39,837 nt of DNA from Roseateles saccharophilus (GCF_004342485.1 NZ_SMBU01000042.1:1-39837), one strand, 5' to 3'; positions 30,356 to 39,705 are shown, counted from the stretch's first letter. The notes: generated from the letters alone by a model not told the origin. Program-made: numbers and translations.

Positions 30356-31537
30356 ATGCGCGCTTTCCTGAAGGACGTCTCGCCGTCCACCCTCGTGGCC
30401 GGCTTCGTCGCCGTGCTGGTGGGCTACACCAGCTCGGTCGCCATCATCTTCAAGGCCACCGTGGCCCTCGGTGCGTCGCCCGCGCAGACGGCCTCCTGGC
30501 TGTGGGCGCTGGGCCTGGGCATGGGCCTGACCAGCCTGGTCCTGAGCCTGTGGACGCGCCAGCCCATCCTGACCGCCTGGTCCACGCCCGGCGCGGCCCT
30601 GCTCGCGTCGACCACCGGCGTCGCGATGCCCGAGGCCATAGCCGCCTTCATCGTCTGCGGCCTGCTCATGGCCGCGGCCGGCGCCAGCGGCTGGTTCGAG
30701 AAGCTGATGGACCGAATCCCGCTGGCCATCGCCTCGGCCCTGCTGGCCGGCGTGCTCACGCGCTTCGGGCTGGACGCCGTCGTCAGCGTCGAGACCGCGC
30801 CTGGCCTCGTGCTGACGATGGCGGCGGCCTATCTGCTGGGCCGGCGGCTGTGGCCGCGCTATGCCGTGCCGGGCGTGCTGCTGGCCGGCATCGCCGTCGC
30901 GCTGGCCCAGGGGCGGCTCAGCTTCGCCGGCATGGCCGGCGCCCAGGTCTTCGCGCTGCCGGTCTGGACGGCGCCCGAGTTCAGCTGGAATGCAGTCATC
31001 GGCGTGGCCCTGCCGCTCTTCCTCGTCACGATGGCCTCGCAGAACCTGCCCGGCGTTGCGGCCCAGCGCGCCAGCGGCTACCAGACGCCGGTCTCCGCCA
31101 GCATCGCCGTGACCGGCGCCGCGACGACGCTGCTCGCCCCCTTCGGCGGCTATGCGCTCAACCTCGCGGCCATCACCGCGGCGATCTGCATGGGCCGCGA
31201 GGCCCACGAGGATCCGGCGCGGCGCTACACGGCCTCCATGGCTGCAGGCCTGTTCTATTGCCTGATCGGCCTGGCCGGCGGGGGCGTTGCGATGCTGCTG
31301 GCGGCCTTCCCGCGCGAACTCGTCGCGGCGATCGCCGGCCTGGCTCTGCTCGGCACCATCGCCGGCGCGCTGGCCGCGGCGCTGAAGGACGAGGCCCACC
31401 GCGACGCCGCCATCCTGACCTTCCTCGTCGGCCTGTCGGGCTTCAAGCTGCTGGGCATAGGCTCGGCCTTCTGGGCCGTCGTGGCCGGCGGCCTCGCCAC
31501 CGCGGTCGCGGCCTGGCGCCGCGCGGGCCGCGCATAG
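30356..31537 (+). CDS. benE: BenE-family benzoate/H+ symporter-like transporter
   Basis: A 393-residue inner-membrane protein with about twelve hydrophobic segments, of the BenE family (benzoate:proton symporters related to the nucleobase/ascorbate fold). Characteristic segments are GFVAVLVGYTSSVAIIF, LTAWSTPGAALLAS, FLVTMASQNLPGVA and APFGGYALNLAAITAAICMG. The start at 30356 is close behind kup (22 bases). It lacks a Shine-Dalgarno sequence but has CTATGCT seven bases upstream, so transcription might begin near the ATG. There are no benzoate catabolic genes in the window, so the true substrate is open. Confidence 0.88.
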   Translation: MRAFLKDVSPSTLVAGFVAVLVGYTSSVAIIFKATVALGASPAQTASWLWALGLGMGLTSLVLSLWTRQPILTAWSTPGAALLASTTGVAMPEAIAAFIVCGLLMAAAGASGWFEKLMDRIPLAIASALLAGVLTRFGLDAVVSVETAPGLVLTMAAAYLLGRRLWPRYAVPGVLLAGIAVALAQGRLSFAGMAGAQVFALPVWTAPEFSWNAVIGVALPLFLVTMASQNLPGVAAQRASGYQTPVSASIAVTGAATTLLAPFGGYALNLAAITAAICMGREAHEDPARRYTASMAAGLFYCLIGLAGGGVAMLLAAFPRELVAAIAGLALLGTIAGALAAALKDEAHRDAAILTFLVGLSGFKLLGIGSAFWAVVAGGLATAVAAWRRAGRA

Positions 31538-31602
31538 CCCCGCCTGCGCGCCCGGCGTGGCGCTGTGCAACACTGGCCGACGCCTTATCTCAGCGCCTGA
31601 CC

Positions 31603-32550
31603 ATGAAGCTGCTCTTCGTCGCCGACCCGCTCGACACCTTCAAGACCTACAAGGACTCCACCTTCGCGATGATGCGCGAGGCCGCCCGGCGCGGCCATGC
31701 CCTCGTCGCCTGCGAGCCGCATCATCTCGTCTGGTTGCGCGACGGCCGCGTGACGGCGCGCGGCGCCCGCCACATCACGCTGACCGGAGACTCGCACGAC
31801 TGGTTCAAGGTCGAGGCCACGGCCGACCTGGCCCTGGCCGACGCCGACGCCGTGCTGATGCGCAAGGACCCGCCCTTCGACCCCGAGTTCTTCTACGCCA
31901 CCCACCTGCTCGGCCAGGCCGAGCGCGAGGGCGCCCGCGTCTTCAACAAGCCGAGCGCGCTGCGCGAGCACCCCGAGAAGCTCGCCATCCTCGAGTTCCC
32001 GCAGTTCATCGCGCCGACCCTGGTCACGCGCGCGCCGGCCGAGATCCGCGCCTTCCACGCCGAGCACCGCGACATCATCCTCAAGCCGCTCGACGGCATG
32101 GGCGGCATGGGCATCTTCCGCGTCAAGGACGACGGCCTGAACCTCGGCGCCATCATCGAGACGCTGAACAAGGACGGTGCGCAGACCGTCATGGTGCAGC
32201 GCTTCATCCCGGCCATCGCCGAGGGCGACAAGCGCATCCTCGTCATCGGCGGCAAGCCCGTGCCCTGGTGCCTGGCGCGCATCCCGCAGGGCGGCGAGGT
32301 GCGCGGCAACCTTGCGGCCGGCGGCAAGGGCGTGGCGCGCAAACTTTCAGCACGCGACTTCGAGATCGCCGAGACTCTCGGCCCCATCCTCGCTGCGCGG
32401 GGCCTGCTGCTGGTCGGCCTGGACGTCATCGGCGATCACCTGACCGAGATCAACGTGACCAGCCCGACCTGTTTCCGTGAGATCACCGACCAGAGCGGGC
32501 TCGACGTTGCAGCCCTGTTCATCGATGCGCTGGAAGGAGCTCTTGCATGA
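31603..32550 (+). CDS. gshB: Glutathione synthetase
   Basis: Joins gamma-glutamylcysteine and glycine with ATP to give glutathione. The 315-residue length is normal. The N-terminal prokaryotic domain starts MKLLFVADPLDTFKTYKDSTFAMMREA. The ATP-grasp region has ILKPLDGMGGMGIFRV and VQRFIPAIAEGDKRILVIGG, and the family end is GLDVIGDHLTEINVTSPTC followed by FREI. ATG at 31603 is fixed by the conserved N-terminus. The stop codon overlaps the next start by four bases. It complements gshA at 24852. Confidence 0.96.
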   Translation: MKLLFVADPLDTFKTYKDSTFAMMREAARRGHALVACEPHHLVWLRDGRVTARGARHITLTGDSHDWFKVEATADLALADADAVLMRKDPPFDPEFFYATHLLGQAEREGARVFNKPSALREHPEKLAILEFPQFIAPTLVTRAPAEIRAFHAEHRDIILKPLDGMGGMGIFRVKDDGLNLGAIIETLNKDGAQTVMVQRFIPAIAEGDKRILVIGGKPVPWCLARIPQGGEVRGNLAAGGKGVARKLSARDFEIAETLGPILAARGLLLVGLDVIGDHLTEINVTSPTCFREITDQSGLDVAALFIDALEGALA

Positions 32551-34259
32551 AACGTCGCGAATTCGCCGCCCTCGGCCTTGCCAGCCTCGCCCTGCCCGCG
32601 CTGGCGGCGGACGCGGGCTTTGACGGCCAGGTCGAAGCCTTCCTGGAGGCGCTGTGGCGGCTGGACCCCGACGCCGCCGTCGCCGCCGGCCGTTTCGAGT
32701 TCGCGCCGCAGATCACGCTGCCCGGCAGCGCCCAGCGCGACCGCCAGCGCGCCTTCCTGAAACATTGGCTGGCCGAATTCGAAAACCGGTCCGACGCGAC
32801 GCTTTCGGTCAGCCAGCGCATGGACCGCGCCATGCTGATCGCCAAGATCAACAGCGATCTCTGGCAGCTCGACACGCTGCGCGAATGGGCCTGGAACCCG
32901 GCCAACTACAACCCGGCTGGCCCGCTGGACCTGCTGCTGAACACCGACTACGCGCCCCTGCCCGAACGGCTGAAGGCGCTGAAGCCACGCGTCGCCGCGC
33001 TGCCGGCCTTTTACCGTGCGGCCCAGGCCAGCCTGGCGCCGAACGGCGGCGTCACGCGCGAGCACACCGAGCTGGCCATCCAGCAGGCGCCCGGCGTGCT
33101 CGGCGTGCTGGACGACATCGCCAAGCGTGCCGCCGAGGCCGGCCAGGCGGCGACCTTCAAGGCGCCGCTGGCGCAGGCGCGTGCCGCGGTGAACGGCTAT
33201 GGCGCGCATCTGAAGCGGCTGCTGCCCTCGGCCAGGCGTTCCTTCCGCATCGGCGCGGCGCTGTACGAGGCCAAGTTCGCCCACGACATCCAGTCCGCCC
33301 GCACGGCCAAGGCCACCTACGAGATCGCGCTGCAGCGCCGCGAGGAGGTGCTGGCCGGCATGCAGGCCCAGGCCGCGGCGCTGTGGCCCAGCGTCATCGG
33401 CGCCGAGGCGCCGCCGGCCGACCGCTTCGCGCTGATCGGCCGCGTCATCGCCAAGCTCAGCGAGAGGCATGTCGCGCGCGAGCGCTTCGTCGACGAGATC
33501 CGCGCGCAGATCCCGCAGCTGGAGGCCTGGGTGCGCGACCACGACCTGCTCAACCAGGACATGTCCAAGCCGCTGGCGGTGCGCGAGACGCCCGAGTACG
33601 AGCGCGGCGTGGCCGGCGCCAGCATCGAGGCGCCCGGCCCCTACCGGCCCCAGGACAAGACCTACTACAACGTCACGCCGCTGGACGAGCTGACGCCCGA
33701 GCAGGCCGAGAGCTCGCTGCGCGAGTACAACCACTGGATCCTGCAGATCCTCAGCATCCACGAAGCCATTCCCGGCCACTACACCCAGCTCGTGCACGCC
33801 AACCGCGTGCCGGGCAAGGTCAAGGCGCTGTTCGGCAACGGCGCGATGATCGAAGGCTGGGCCGTCTATGGCGAGCGCATGATGATCGAGAGCGGCTACG
33901 GCGCTTCGCCGGAGATGACGCTGATGTGGGGCAAGTGGCATCTGCGCGCGGTGACCAACACCCTGCTCGACTACAGCGTGCACACGGGCGGCATGACCGA
34001 AGCCGATGCGCTCGACCTGCTGATGCGCCAGGCCTTCCAGACCGAGCGCGAGGCCCGGGAGAAATGGCGCCGCGTGCAGCTGACCTCGGTGCAGCTGACC
34101 AGCTACTTCAGCGGCTACAGCGAGATCTTCGTGCTGCGCGAGCAGTTGAAGGCCAAGTCCGGCCCCGGTGGCTTCGACCTCAAGGCTTTCCACGAGAAGT
34201 TCCTCGGCTATGGCAGCGCGCCGGTGCGCCTCATCGCGGCGGAGATGATCCGGAGTTGA
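32547..34259 (+). CDS. DUF885-family exported metallopeptidase-like protein
   Basis: A 570-residue protein of the DUF885 family, whose function is poorly defined but which carries a zinc-peptidase-like signature. The N-terminus MKRREFAALGLASLALPALA has a twin-arginine pattern (RREF), suggesting Tat export. The key motif is H405-E-A-I-P-G-H411-Y in LSIHEAIPGHYTQ, followed by GAMIEGWAVYGE, where a glutamate could complete the metal site. Near the end FSGYSEIFVLREQLK is typical of the family. The ATG overlaps the gshB stop (ATGA) and is preceded by AAGGAG, so it is coupled to gshB. An oligopeptidase or carboxypeptidase role is possible. Confidence 0.85.
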   Translation: MKRREFAALGLASLALPALAADAGFDGQVEAFLEALWRLDPDAAVAAGRFEFAPQITLPGSAQRDRQRAFLKHWLAEFENRSDATLSVSQRMDRAMLIAKINSDLWQLDTLREWAWNPANYNPAGPLDLLLNTDYAPLPERLKALKPRVAALPAFYRAAQASLAPNGGVTREHTELAIQQAPGVLGVLDDIAKRAAEAGQAATFKAPLAQARAAVNGYGAHLKRLLPSARRSFRIGAALYEAKFAHDIQSARTAKATYEIALQRREEVLAGMQAQAAALWPSVIGAEAPPADRFALIGRVIAKLSERHVARERFVDEIRAQIPQLEAWVRDHDLLNQDMSKPLAVRETPEYERGVAGASIEAPGPYRPQDKTYYNVTPLDELTPEQAESSLREYNHWILQILSIHEAIPGHYTQLVHANRVPGKVKALFGNGAMIEGWAVYGERMMIESGYGASPEMTLMWGKWHLRAVTNTLLDYSVHTGGMTEADALDLLMRQAFQTEREAREKWRRVQLTSVQLTSYFSGYSEIFVLREQLKAKSGPGGFDLKAFHEKFLGYGSAPVRLIAAEMIRS

Positions 34260-34315
34260 ACCGCGGCGCCGCCGCGCCCGATTAGCATCGGCGCTCCACT
34301 GACGGAGCTGCCCGC

Positions 34316-36763
34316 ATGCCCTGGCGCCAACTGGCCAACTTCCTGACTGTTTGCCTGGTCGTCTGCCTGACCGCGAACGCCGCGCAGGCGGCCGCCGACG
34401 CCGCGCGACTGCAGACGCTGCTGACCGAGCAGCACTACGCCGATGCGCGCCCCGGGCTCGACGCCCTGCTGCGCGCCAAGCGGCCCGATGCGGCCGAGCG
34501 CGGCCTCGTCTACCAGTGGCTGTTCGCCCGCGACGACGGCGCCGCCATCGACCGCCGCACGCACGGCGTGCTGAGCGACGCCAAGGCCGAGGCCGTCGAC
34601 CTGCTGGCCGCCGGCCGCCTGGCGCTGGACCGGCGCGACTTCGAACGGGCGCGGAACTGCTTCGAACAGGCGCTGGCGCGCGCCACACTCCCGGTCGACA
34701 AGGCCCAGGCCCTGCGCGGCCTCGGCCAGCGCCATTACCAGCTGCGCGAGTTCGACGCCTCGCTGCAGAAGCTCGAGGCGGGCCTCGCCGCCGAGCGCAC
34801 GGCCGATGGCCTCAGTGCGCTGGCCGAAACGCTGATCCGGCTGGGCCGCACCGAGGACGCCATCGCCGCCGCGGAGCAGGCCGTCGCGCTGAACCGCCAT
34901 CACGAGATGGCCCATTACCTGCTCGGCAACGGCTATGCGCGCGAGAACTACAGCCAGCTGGCCGAGCATCTGCGGAACTGGCCTCACGCGCCTCAGAACC
35001 CCGTCGAGTTCCCTGCGCTGATGCTTGATGTCAAGCGCGCCTCCGATGCCTTCGAGCGGGGTGACTTCGACGCCGCGCTGGCGATCAGCCTGGCCGTGCT
35101 GGAGCGCTGCCCGCAGCTGGGTCGCGCCCATGCCATCGCGGCCAAGGCGCTTGAGTCGCAGCGTTTCGCCGTCGACGTGCACCGCGCCGACTACGAGCGC
35201 CGCTTTGCTGCGATGCCGACGCCGGTGGTGCCCGGTATCGAGCGCTATGTGCTGAACTGGAAGGATCTGTCGCCGCGCCACCAAAAGCGCGTCGCTTTGT
35301 CAGTCGCGCCGTGGAAGGCCTTCATCCCGGTGTTGGTTGAGGCTGGCGCGACTCACTTCATCAAGCCGATGTGGATGCGGCTGTCCGAGACGCCTCATGG
35401 CATGAGGCTGAAAGATGCACGTATTGACTACGACTCACGGCTCTGGGACGACGTGCGAGGCATGGGTGGTTACGCCACCGTCACCGGCATTGAGGACGTG
35501 GAGCGCAGCATCTTCGACAAGTACAACACCGTGCTGCACGAGTTGACCCATCAGGTGCACGGCGTGCTGACGGCCGAGCAGGTGCGTGAGATCGAGGCGC
35601 ACTACCAGCAGGCCAAGGCGCGCGACGCGAAGACGCGCAACGGCTTCCTGTCGCGCTACGCGGGCGGCTCGGTGTGGGAATACTTCGCCGAGGGCGCGAA
35701 CGCCGAGGCCTCGCCACGCCGGGATACCTACGACGGCCGGGAAATCGTGCGCGAGCGCCTGATCGTGATCGACCCGGCGCTGCGGGCGCTCGTAAAGCAC
35801 TTTTTCACCCTGCGTGACACGCGTGCAAACCTGCCCGCGGCTCTCGTTAACGCTGGAAACGACAAGCTGGAGGACGGCTGGCTGGCCGATGCGGTGCCGC
35901 TGTTCGAGCGCGCGCTGAAGCTCGCGCCCGACGACGAGAGCGCGCTGGCGGCGCGCCTGTATGCACTCGCGCTGGCGGGCGACGGCGCGGCGGCGCGCGA
36001 GCTGTCGGTGCGCGCGCTGGCCCGCCATCCGCACAGCGGCGCACTGCGCGTGAACACCGCCGATGCGCTGTGGCATGGCGGCGCGCCGCTGGCCACCGAG
36101 GTCGTGCCCGGCCTGGCCAAGGGCGCCGACGCGCTGAAGGGCGAGGACCGCTTCCGGGTCGACCTGGCCCTGGCCGACCACTACCGCCGCCTGGGCGACG
36201 TGGCCCGGGCGCTGGCCGCCTACGAGGCCGTGCTGGCCTACCAGGGCGACCAGCCCGAGGCGCTGTGGGGCAGGGCGGCCACGCTGGCCCTGGCCGGCCG
36301 CTGGGACGATGCCTTCAAGCAGTACGACGCCGTGCTGCGCCTGCGCACCGGCCTCGTGCCGCTGCGCCGCGACTATGCGCTGGACCTGCTGCGCGCCGGC
36401 CTCACCGAGCCGGCTCGTGCCCAGCTCAAGGAGGCGCTGATCCTCGACCCGCGCGACCCCGACACGCTGGCGCTGAAGGCCTGGCTGGCCCTGGTCGACG
36501 GCGATGCCGCCGCCGCGCAGCACGGTGCCGACGAGGCCCTGGCCGCCGGCCCCTGGAGCGACCTTGCCGTCATCGTGCGTGCCGCCGCGCTGCAGGCGCA
36601 AGGGCAGGGCGATGCCGCCCGGGCCGCGCTCGCGCCGCTGCAGGCACGCATCGCCGCCGCCGCGCCGCCGCAATACGTCTACCGGCCCGAGAAGTCCGCC
36701 TGGGCCTCGGTGCACGAGCTGCCGGCGAGCGAGCGCCGGGTCATGGAGCTGCTCCTCAAGTGA
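34316..36763 (+). CDS. TPR protein with a central zincin (HExxH) domain
   Basis: An 815-residue exported protein of unknown function. The signal peptide is MPWRQLANFLTVCLVVCLTANAAQAA (about 1-26). The N-terminal third (to about 290) is tetratricopeptide-like helical repeats (QALRGLGQRHYQLREFDASLQKLEAG). The middle (about 300-490) has H408-E-L-T-H412 in LHELTHQVHG. Forty-odd residues later comes VWEYFAEGAN (E455/E459), a layout resembling the anthrax lethal factor/ATLF-type zincins. The C-terminal third is again TPR. The middle of the gene (about 35020-35880) uses codons rare around it, such as TCA, TTG, GTT, AAA, ATT and CGT, hinting at a different origin. GGAG precedes the ATG. It overlaps the next gene by four bases. 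Confidence 0.8.
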   Translation: MPWRQLANFLTVCLVVCLTANAAQAAADAARLQTLLTEQHYADARPGLDALLRAKRPDAAERGLVYQWLFARDDGAAIDRRTHGVLSDAKAEAVDLLAAGRLALDRRDFERARNCFEQALARATLPVDKAQALRGLGQRHYQLREFDASLQKLEAGLAAERTADGLSALAETLIRLGRTEDAIAAAEQAVALNRHHEMAHYLLGNGYARENYSQLAEHLRNWPHAPQNPVEFPALMLDVKRASDAFERGDFDAALAISLAVLERCPQLGRAHAIAAKALESQRFAVDVHRADYERRFAAMPTPVVPGIERYVLNWKDLSPRHQKRVALSVAPWKAFIPVLVEAGATHFIKPMWMRLSETPHGMRLKDARIDYDSRLWDDVRGMGGYATVTGIEDVERSIFDKYNTVLHELTHQVHGVLTAEQVREIEAHYQQAKARDAKTRNGFLSRYAGGSVWEYFAEGANAEASPRRDTYDGREIVRERLIVIDPALRALVKHFFTLRDTRANLPAALVNAGNDKLEDGWLADAVPLFERALKLAPDDESALAARLYALALAGDGAAARELSVRALARHPHSGALRVNTADALWHGGAPLATEVVPGLAKGADALKGEDRFRVDLALADHYRRLGDVARALAAYEAVLAYQGDQPEALWGRAATLALAGRWDDAFKQYDAVLRLRTGLVPLRRDYALDLLRAGLTEPARAQLKEALILDPRDPDTLALKAWLALVDGDAAAAQHGADEALAAGPWSDLAVIVRAAALQAQGQGDAARAALAPLQARIAAAAPPQYVYRPEKSAWASVHELPASERRVMELLLK

Positions 36764-38886
36764 AGGCCTTCTTCCAGCGCCTCGAAGCGGCCCACCTCAA
36801 CGGTCTCAGCGTGGCGCTGGGCGTCACGGTCACGCACGCCCTGGTCGGCGCGCTGTTCGGCGAGACGGCCGGCCTCGCGGCCGTGGGCGGCGCGGTCTGC
36901 GCCAGCCTGCCCGACGTGCCCAACCCGCCGCAGCGCGTGCTGCCGCGCGTGCTGCCCGCCGCCGCCGCCGCGGCCCTGGTCACGCTGCTGGTGGGCCTGG
37001 CCGATGGCTCGCTGGCGCTGACCGTGGCCCTGGTCGCCGTCGTGGCCTTCCTGTCGCTGATGGCCCTGGCCTGGGGCCTGCGCGCCGGGCCGCTGTCCTT
37101 CACGCCGGTGCTGGCCATGGTGTTCGCGATGGCCTGGGACCGCACGGCCGGCGCGACCTCGCCCGTCGGGCATGCGGCCTGGGTGTGCCTGGGGGGCTGC
37201 GTCTATGCGCTCTGGGCGCGGTTGAGCGCCAACGTGCTGCGCCACCGGCTGCGCCAGCTGGCGCTGGCCAATGCGTTGCGCGCCACCGAGCGGCGGCTGC
37301 GCTCGCGGGCCCAGCGCATCGCCGGCGCCGTGGGCGGGGCGGAGGCCAGCATCCGTGCCTCCATCGCCGACGACGTGCTGCTGGCCGAGGCCCTGCAGGC
37401 CGCGCGCGACCAGGTCTTCGCGGCGCGCCGCTCGCCGCGCAGCCGCAAGCAGACCGACCTCGTGCTCGGCCTCATCGAGCTGCGCGACCTGCTGTTGGCC
37501 AGCCGCCTCGACACCGAGCTGCTGGGCCAGGACTTCCCCGGCCGCCAGTGGCGCGCCGCGCTGGCGGAAACCCTGCGCCAGCTGGCCGACGTGTTGAGCG
37601 CGCTGGCCGACAGCATCGCCTACGGCGTGCCGCTGCCCGATGTGTCGGTGGACGCCTGGCGCGAGCAGCTTGCCGCGCGGCTGACCGCCGTCAGCGCGCC
37701 GCCGGGCGACTCGCGCGCCCACCTTGTCTCGGCGCTGCAGTCGCGCCTGGGCCATATGCTGGACGACGTGGCCGCGATGGTCGCGCGCCAGGGCAGCACG
37801 GACGACCCCGAGAGCCCCTGGACGCCCGAGCGCCTGGCGCCTTTCGTGTCGCCCGAGGGCTGGCCGCTGGCCGCGCTCAAGCCCCATCTGACGCTGCAGT
37901 CCAGCGTCATGCGCCATGCGCTGCGTTCGGCGCTGGCCCTGTCCCTGGCCTATGCGCTGGGCGCCTTCCTGCCATGGGCGGCGCATCCCTTCTGGCTGAT
38001 GCTGAGCGTGGCCGTCGTGCTGCGCGGCAACCTGGAGCAGACGCTGTCGCGCCGCAACGAACGCATCATCGGCACGGTGCTGGGCTGCCTGCTGGTGCTG
38101 CTGCTGGCCCATCTGCATTCGGTGCCGTTGCTGAGCCTGTGCTTCATCGCCGCGGTGGGCACGGCCCATGCCTACGTGAACCGCCGCTACCGCGTGGCCG
38201 CCACGGCCGCCACGCTGATGGCCCTGCTGCAGCCGCTGATGCTGGCGCCGGGCAGCAACCCGGCGGTGGTCGAGCGCCTGGCCGACACGCTGATCGGCGC
38301 CGGCCTGGCCTGGCTGTTCAGCTTCGTGCTGCCGAGCTGGGAGCGCTCCGCGACGCCGCGCCTGGCCGGGCAGCTGCGCGGCGCGCTGGCCCGGCATGCG
38401 TCCAATATGCTGCGCTGGGCGCCGGGCGCCGAGGAGCAGCTGGCCCAGCGCCTCTCCCGCCAGCAGGCCTATGCCGCGCTGTCGGCGCTGGCCGCCACCG
38501 CGCAGCGCACGCGCGTGGAGCCGCTCAGCGTGCGTCTGCCCGAGGCCGAGGTGGAGTCGGCGCTCAGCCACGGCTACCGGCTGATGGCCCTGCTCGGCGC
38601 GGTGCAGCACCAGGTGCAGCGCCGCGGCACGCGGCTGGACGCCGCCCGGGCCGAGACGGCCCTGCCGCTGGCGCGCAAGGCCTGCGTCGATGTGCTCAAG
38701 GGCGAGCCCATGACCGGCGCCGACCCCGCCGAGATCCCCGACGGCGATGCCGGCGCCTGGCCCGAGCACCTCGGCCAGCAGGACCTGACGCCCTGGCTGC
38801 TGCGCCGGCTGCGGCTGTGCCGCATCGAGGCGCGCGAGTTCGTCGGCGCGCTGGAGTTGCTCCAGCCCGCAGGAAAACCGGAGTGA
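36760..38886 (+). CDS. FUSC-family (YccS/aromatic-acid-efflux-like) inner-membrane protein
   Basis: A 708-residue membrane protein with two blocks of hydrophobic helices, about 15-145 and 380-530, separated and followed by soluble helical regions: the FUSC layout of YccS/YhfK and the AaeB efflux component. The second block contains HPFWLMLSVAVVLRGNLEQTLSRRNERIIGTVLG, the most conserved family segment. The start is GTG at 36760, overlapping the TGA of the TPR gene (GTGA), with GGAG eleven bases before; no upstream ATG in this frame is sensible. Coupling to the TPR-zincin gene suggests joint expression. The exported compound, if any, cannot be inferred. Confidence 0.87.
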   Translation: MKAFFQRLEAAHLNGLSVALGVTVTHALVGALFGETAGLAAVGGAVCASLPDVPNPPQRVLPRVLPAAAAAALVTLLVGLADGSLALTVALVAVVAFLSLMALAWGLRAGPLSFTPVLAMVFAMAWDRTAGATSPVGHAAWVCLGGCVYALWARLSANVLRHRLRQLALANALRATERRLRSRAQRIAGAVGGAEASIRASIADDVLLAEALQAARDQVFAARRSPRSRKQTDLVLGLIELRDLLLASRLDTELLGQDFPGRQWRAALAETLRQLADVLSALADSIAYGVPLPDVSVDAWREQLAARLTAVSAPPGDSRAHLVSALQSRLGHMLDDVAAMVARQGSTDDPESPWTPERLAPFVSPEGWPLAALKPHLTLQSSVMRHALRSALALSLAYALGAFLPWAAHPFWLMLSVAVVLRGNLEQTLSRRNERIIGTVLGCLLVLLLAHLHSVPLLSLCFIAAVGTAHAYVNRRYRVAATAATLMALLQPLMLAPGSNPAVVERLADTLIGAGLAWLFSFVLPSWERSATPRLAGQLRGALARHASNMLRWAPGAEEQLAQRLSRQQAYAALSALAATAQRTRVEPLSVRLPEAEVESALSHGYRLMALLGAVQHQVQRRGTRLDAARAETALPLARKACVDVLKGEPMTGADPAEIPDGDAGAWPEHLGQQDLTPWLLRRLRLCRIEAREFVGALELLQPAGKPE

Positions 38887-38907
38887 ACAGGCTCTAGCAT
38901 CGCCCGC

Positions 38908-39705
38908 ATGAAGATCGCCGCCTGCCAGATGGTCTCCGGCCCCGACGTGGCCGCCAACCTCGTCGCCGCCCGACGCCTGCTCGAGGACGCCGCACGCCAG
39001 GGCGCGGGCCTGGCCGCGTTGCCCGAATACTTCTGCCTGATGGGCCAGCGCGACAGCGACAAGCTGGTCCTGGCCGAGGCGGAGGGCGCCGGCCCCATCC
39101 AGGCCATGCTGGCCACGGCCGCGCGCGAGCTGGGGCTGTGGATCATCGGCGGCACGCTGCCCATCAAGGCCGCGACGAGCGAGCGCGTGCGCAACTCGAC
39201 GCTGGTGTTCTCGCCCGCCGGCGAGTGCGTCGCGCGCTACGACAAGATCCATCTGTTCGCCTTCGACAACGGCCGCGAGAGCTATGACGAGGGCCGCGTG
39301 CTGGAGGCTGGCAGCCAGCCGACGCGCTTCGATGCGGGCGGCGTCGGCGTCGGCCTGTCGGTCTGCTACGACCTGCGCTTCCCCGAGCTCTACCGCGGCT
39401 ACGCCGGCTGCGACCTGCTGGCCGTGCCGGCCGCCTTCACCTACACGACCGGCCAGGCGCACTGGGAGCTGCTGCTGCGCGCGCGCGCCGTGGAGAACCA
39501 GTGCTATGTCATCGCGCCGGCCCAGGGCGGCCAGCATGCCAACGGCCGCCGCACCTGGGGCCACAGCATGGTCATCGACCCCTGGGGCCAAGTGCTGGCC
39601 GTGCTGCCCGAGGGCGAGGGCGTCGTCATGGCGGAACTGGACCGGGCACGGCTCGCGCAGGTGCGCCAGCAGCTGCCGGCGCTGGCGCACCGACGCCTGG
39701 GTTGA
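38908..39705 (+). CDS. Carbon-nitrogen (nitrilase-family) hydrolase, Nit1-like amidase
   Basis: A 265-residue cytoplasmic amidase with the nitrilase catalytic triad E40 (ALPEYF), K113 (RYDKIHLF) and C153 (SVCYDLRFPELYR). The segments LFAFDNGRESYDEGRVLEAG and RRTWGHSMVIDPWGQVLA are typical of the Nit1/NitFhit branch, whose characterised members hydrolyse deaminated glutathione, a side product of transaminases. With gshA and gshB on the same strand upstream, a glutathione-repair role is plausible, though the family includes omega-amidases too. The ATG lies seven bases after TAGCAT and has no Shine-Dalgarno sequence. It is 21 bases after the FUSC gene. Confidence 0.9.
   Translation: MKIAACQMVSGPDVAANLVAARRLLEDAARQGAGLAALPEYFCLMGQRDSDKLVLAEAEGAGPIQAMLATAARELGLWIIGGTLPIKAATSERVRNSTLVFSPAGECVARYDKIHLFAFDNGRESYDEGRVLEAGSQPTRFDAGGVGVGLSVCYDLRFPELYRGYAGCDLLAVPAAFTYTTGQAHWELLLRARAVENQCYVIAPAQGGQHANGRRTWGHSMVIDPWGQVLAVLPEGEGVVMAELDRARLAQVRQQLPALAHRRLG

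Noticed and set aside
32436-34688. A minus-strand open frame of 750 codons opposite the DUF885 gene
   Set aside because: Shadow frame; the plus strand carries the HEAIPGHY motif and a proper coupled start.
36679-39690. A minus-strand open frame of 1003 codons opposite the FUSC and amidase genes
   Set aside because: Low-complexity Gln/His/Arg-rich shadow without motifs; the plus-strand genes are well supported.
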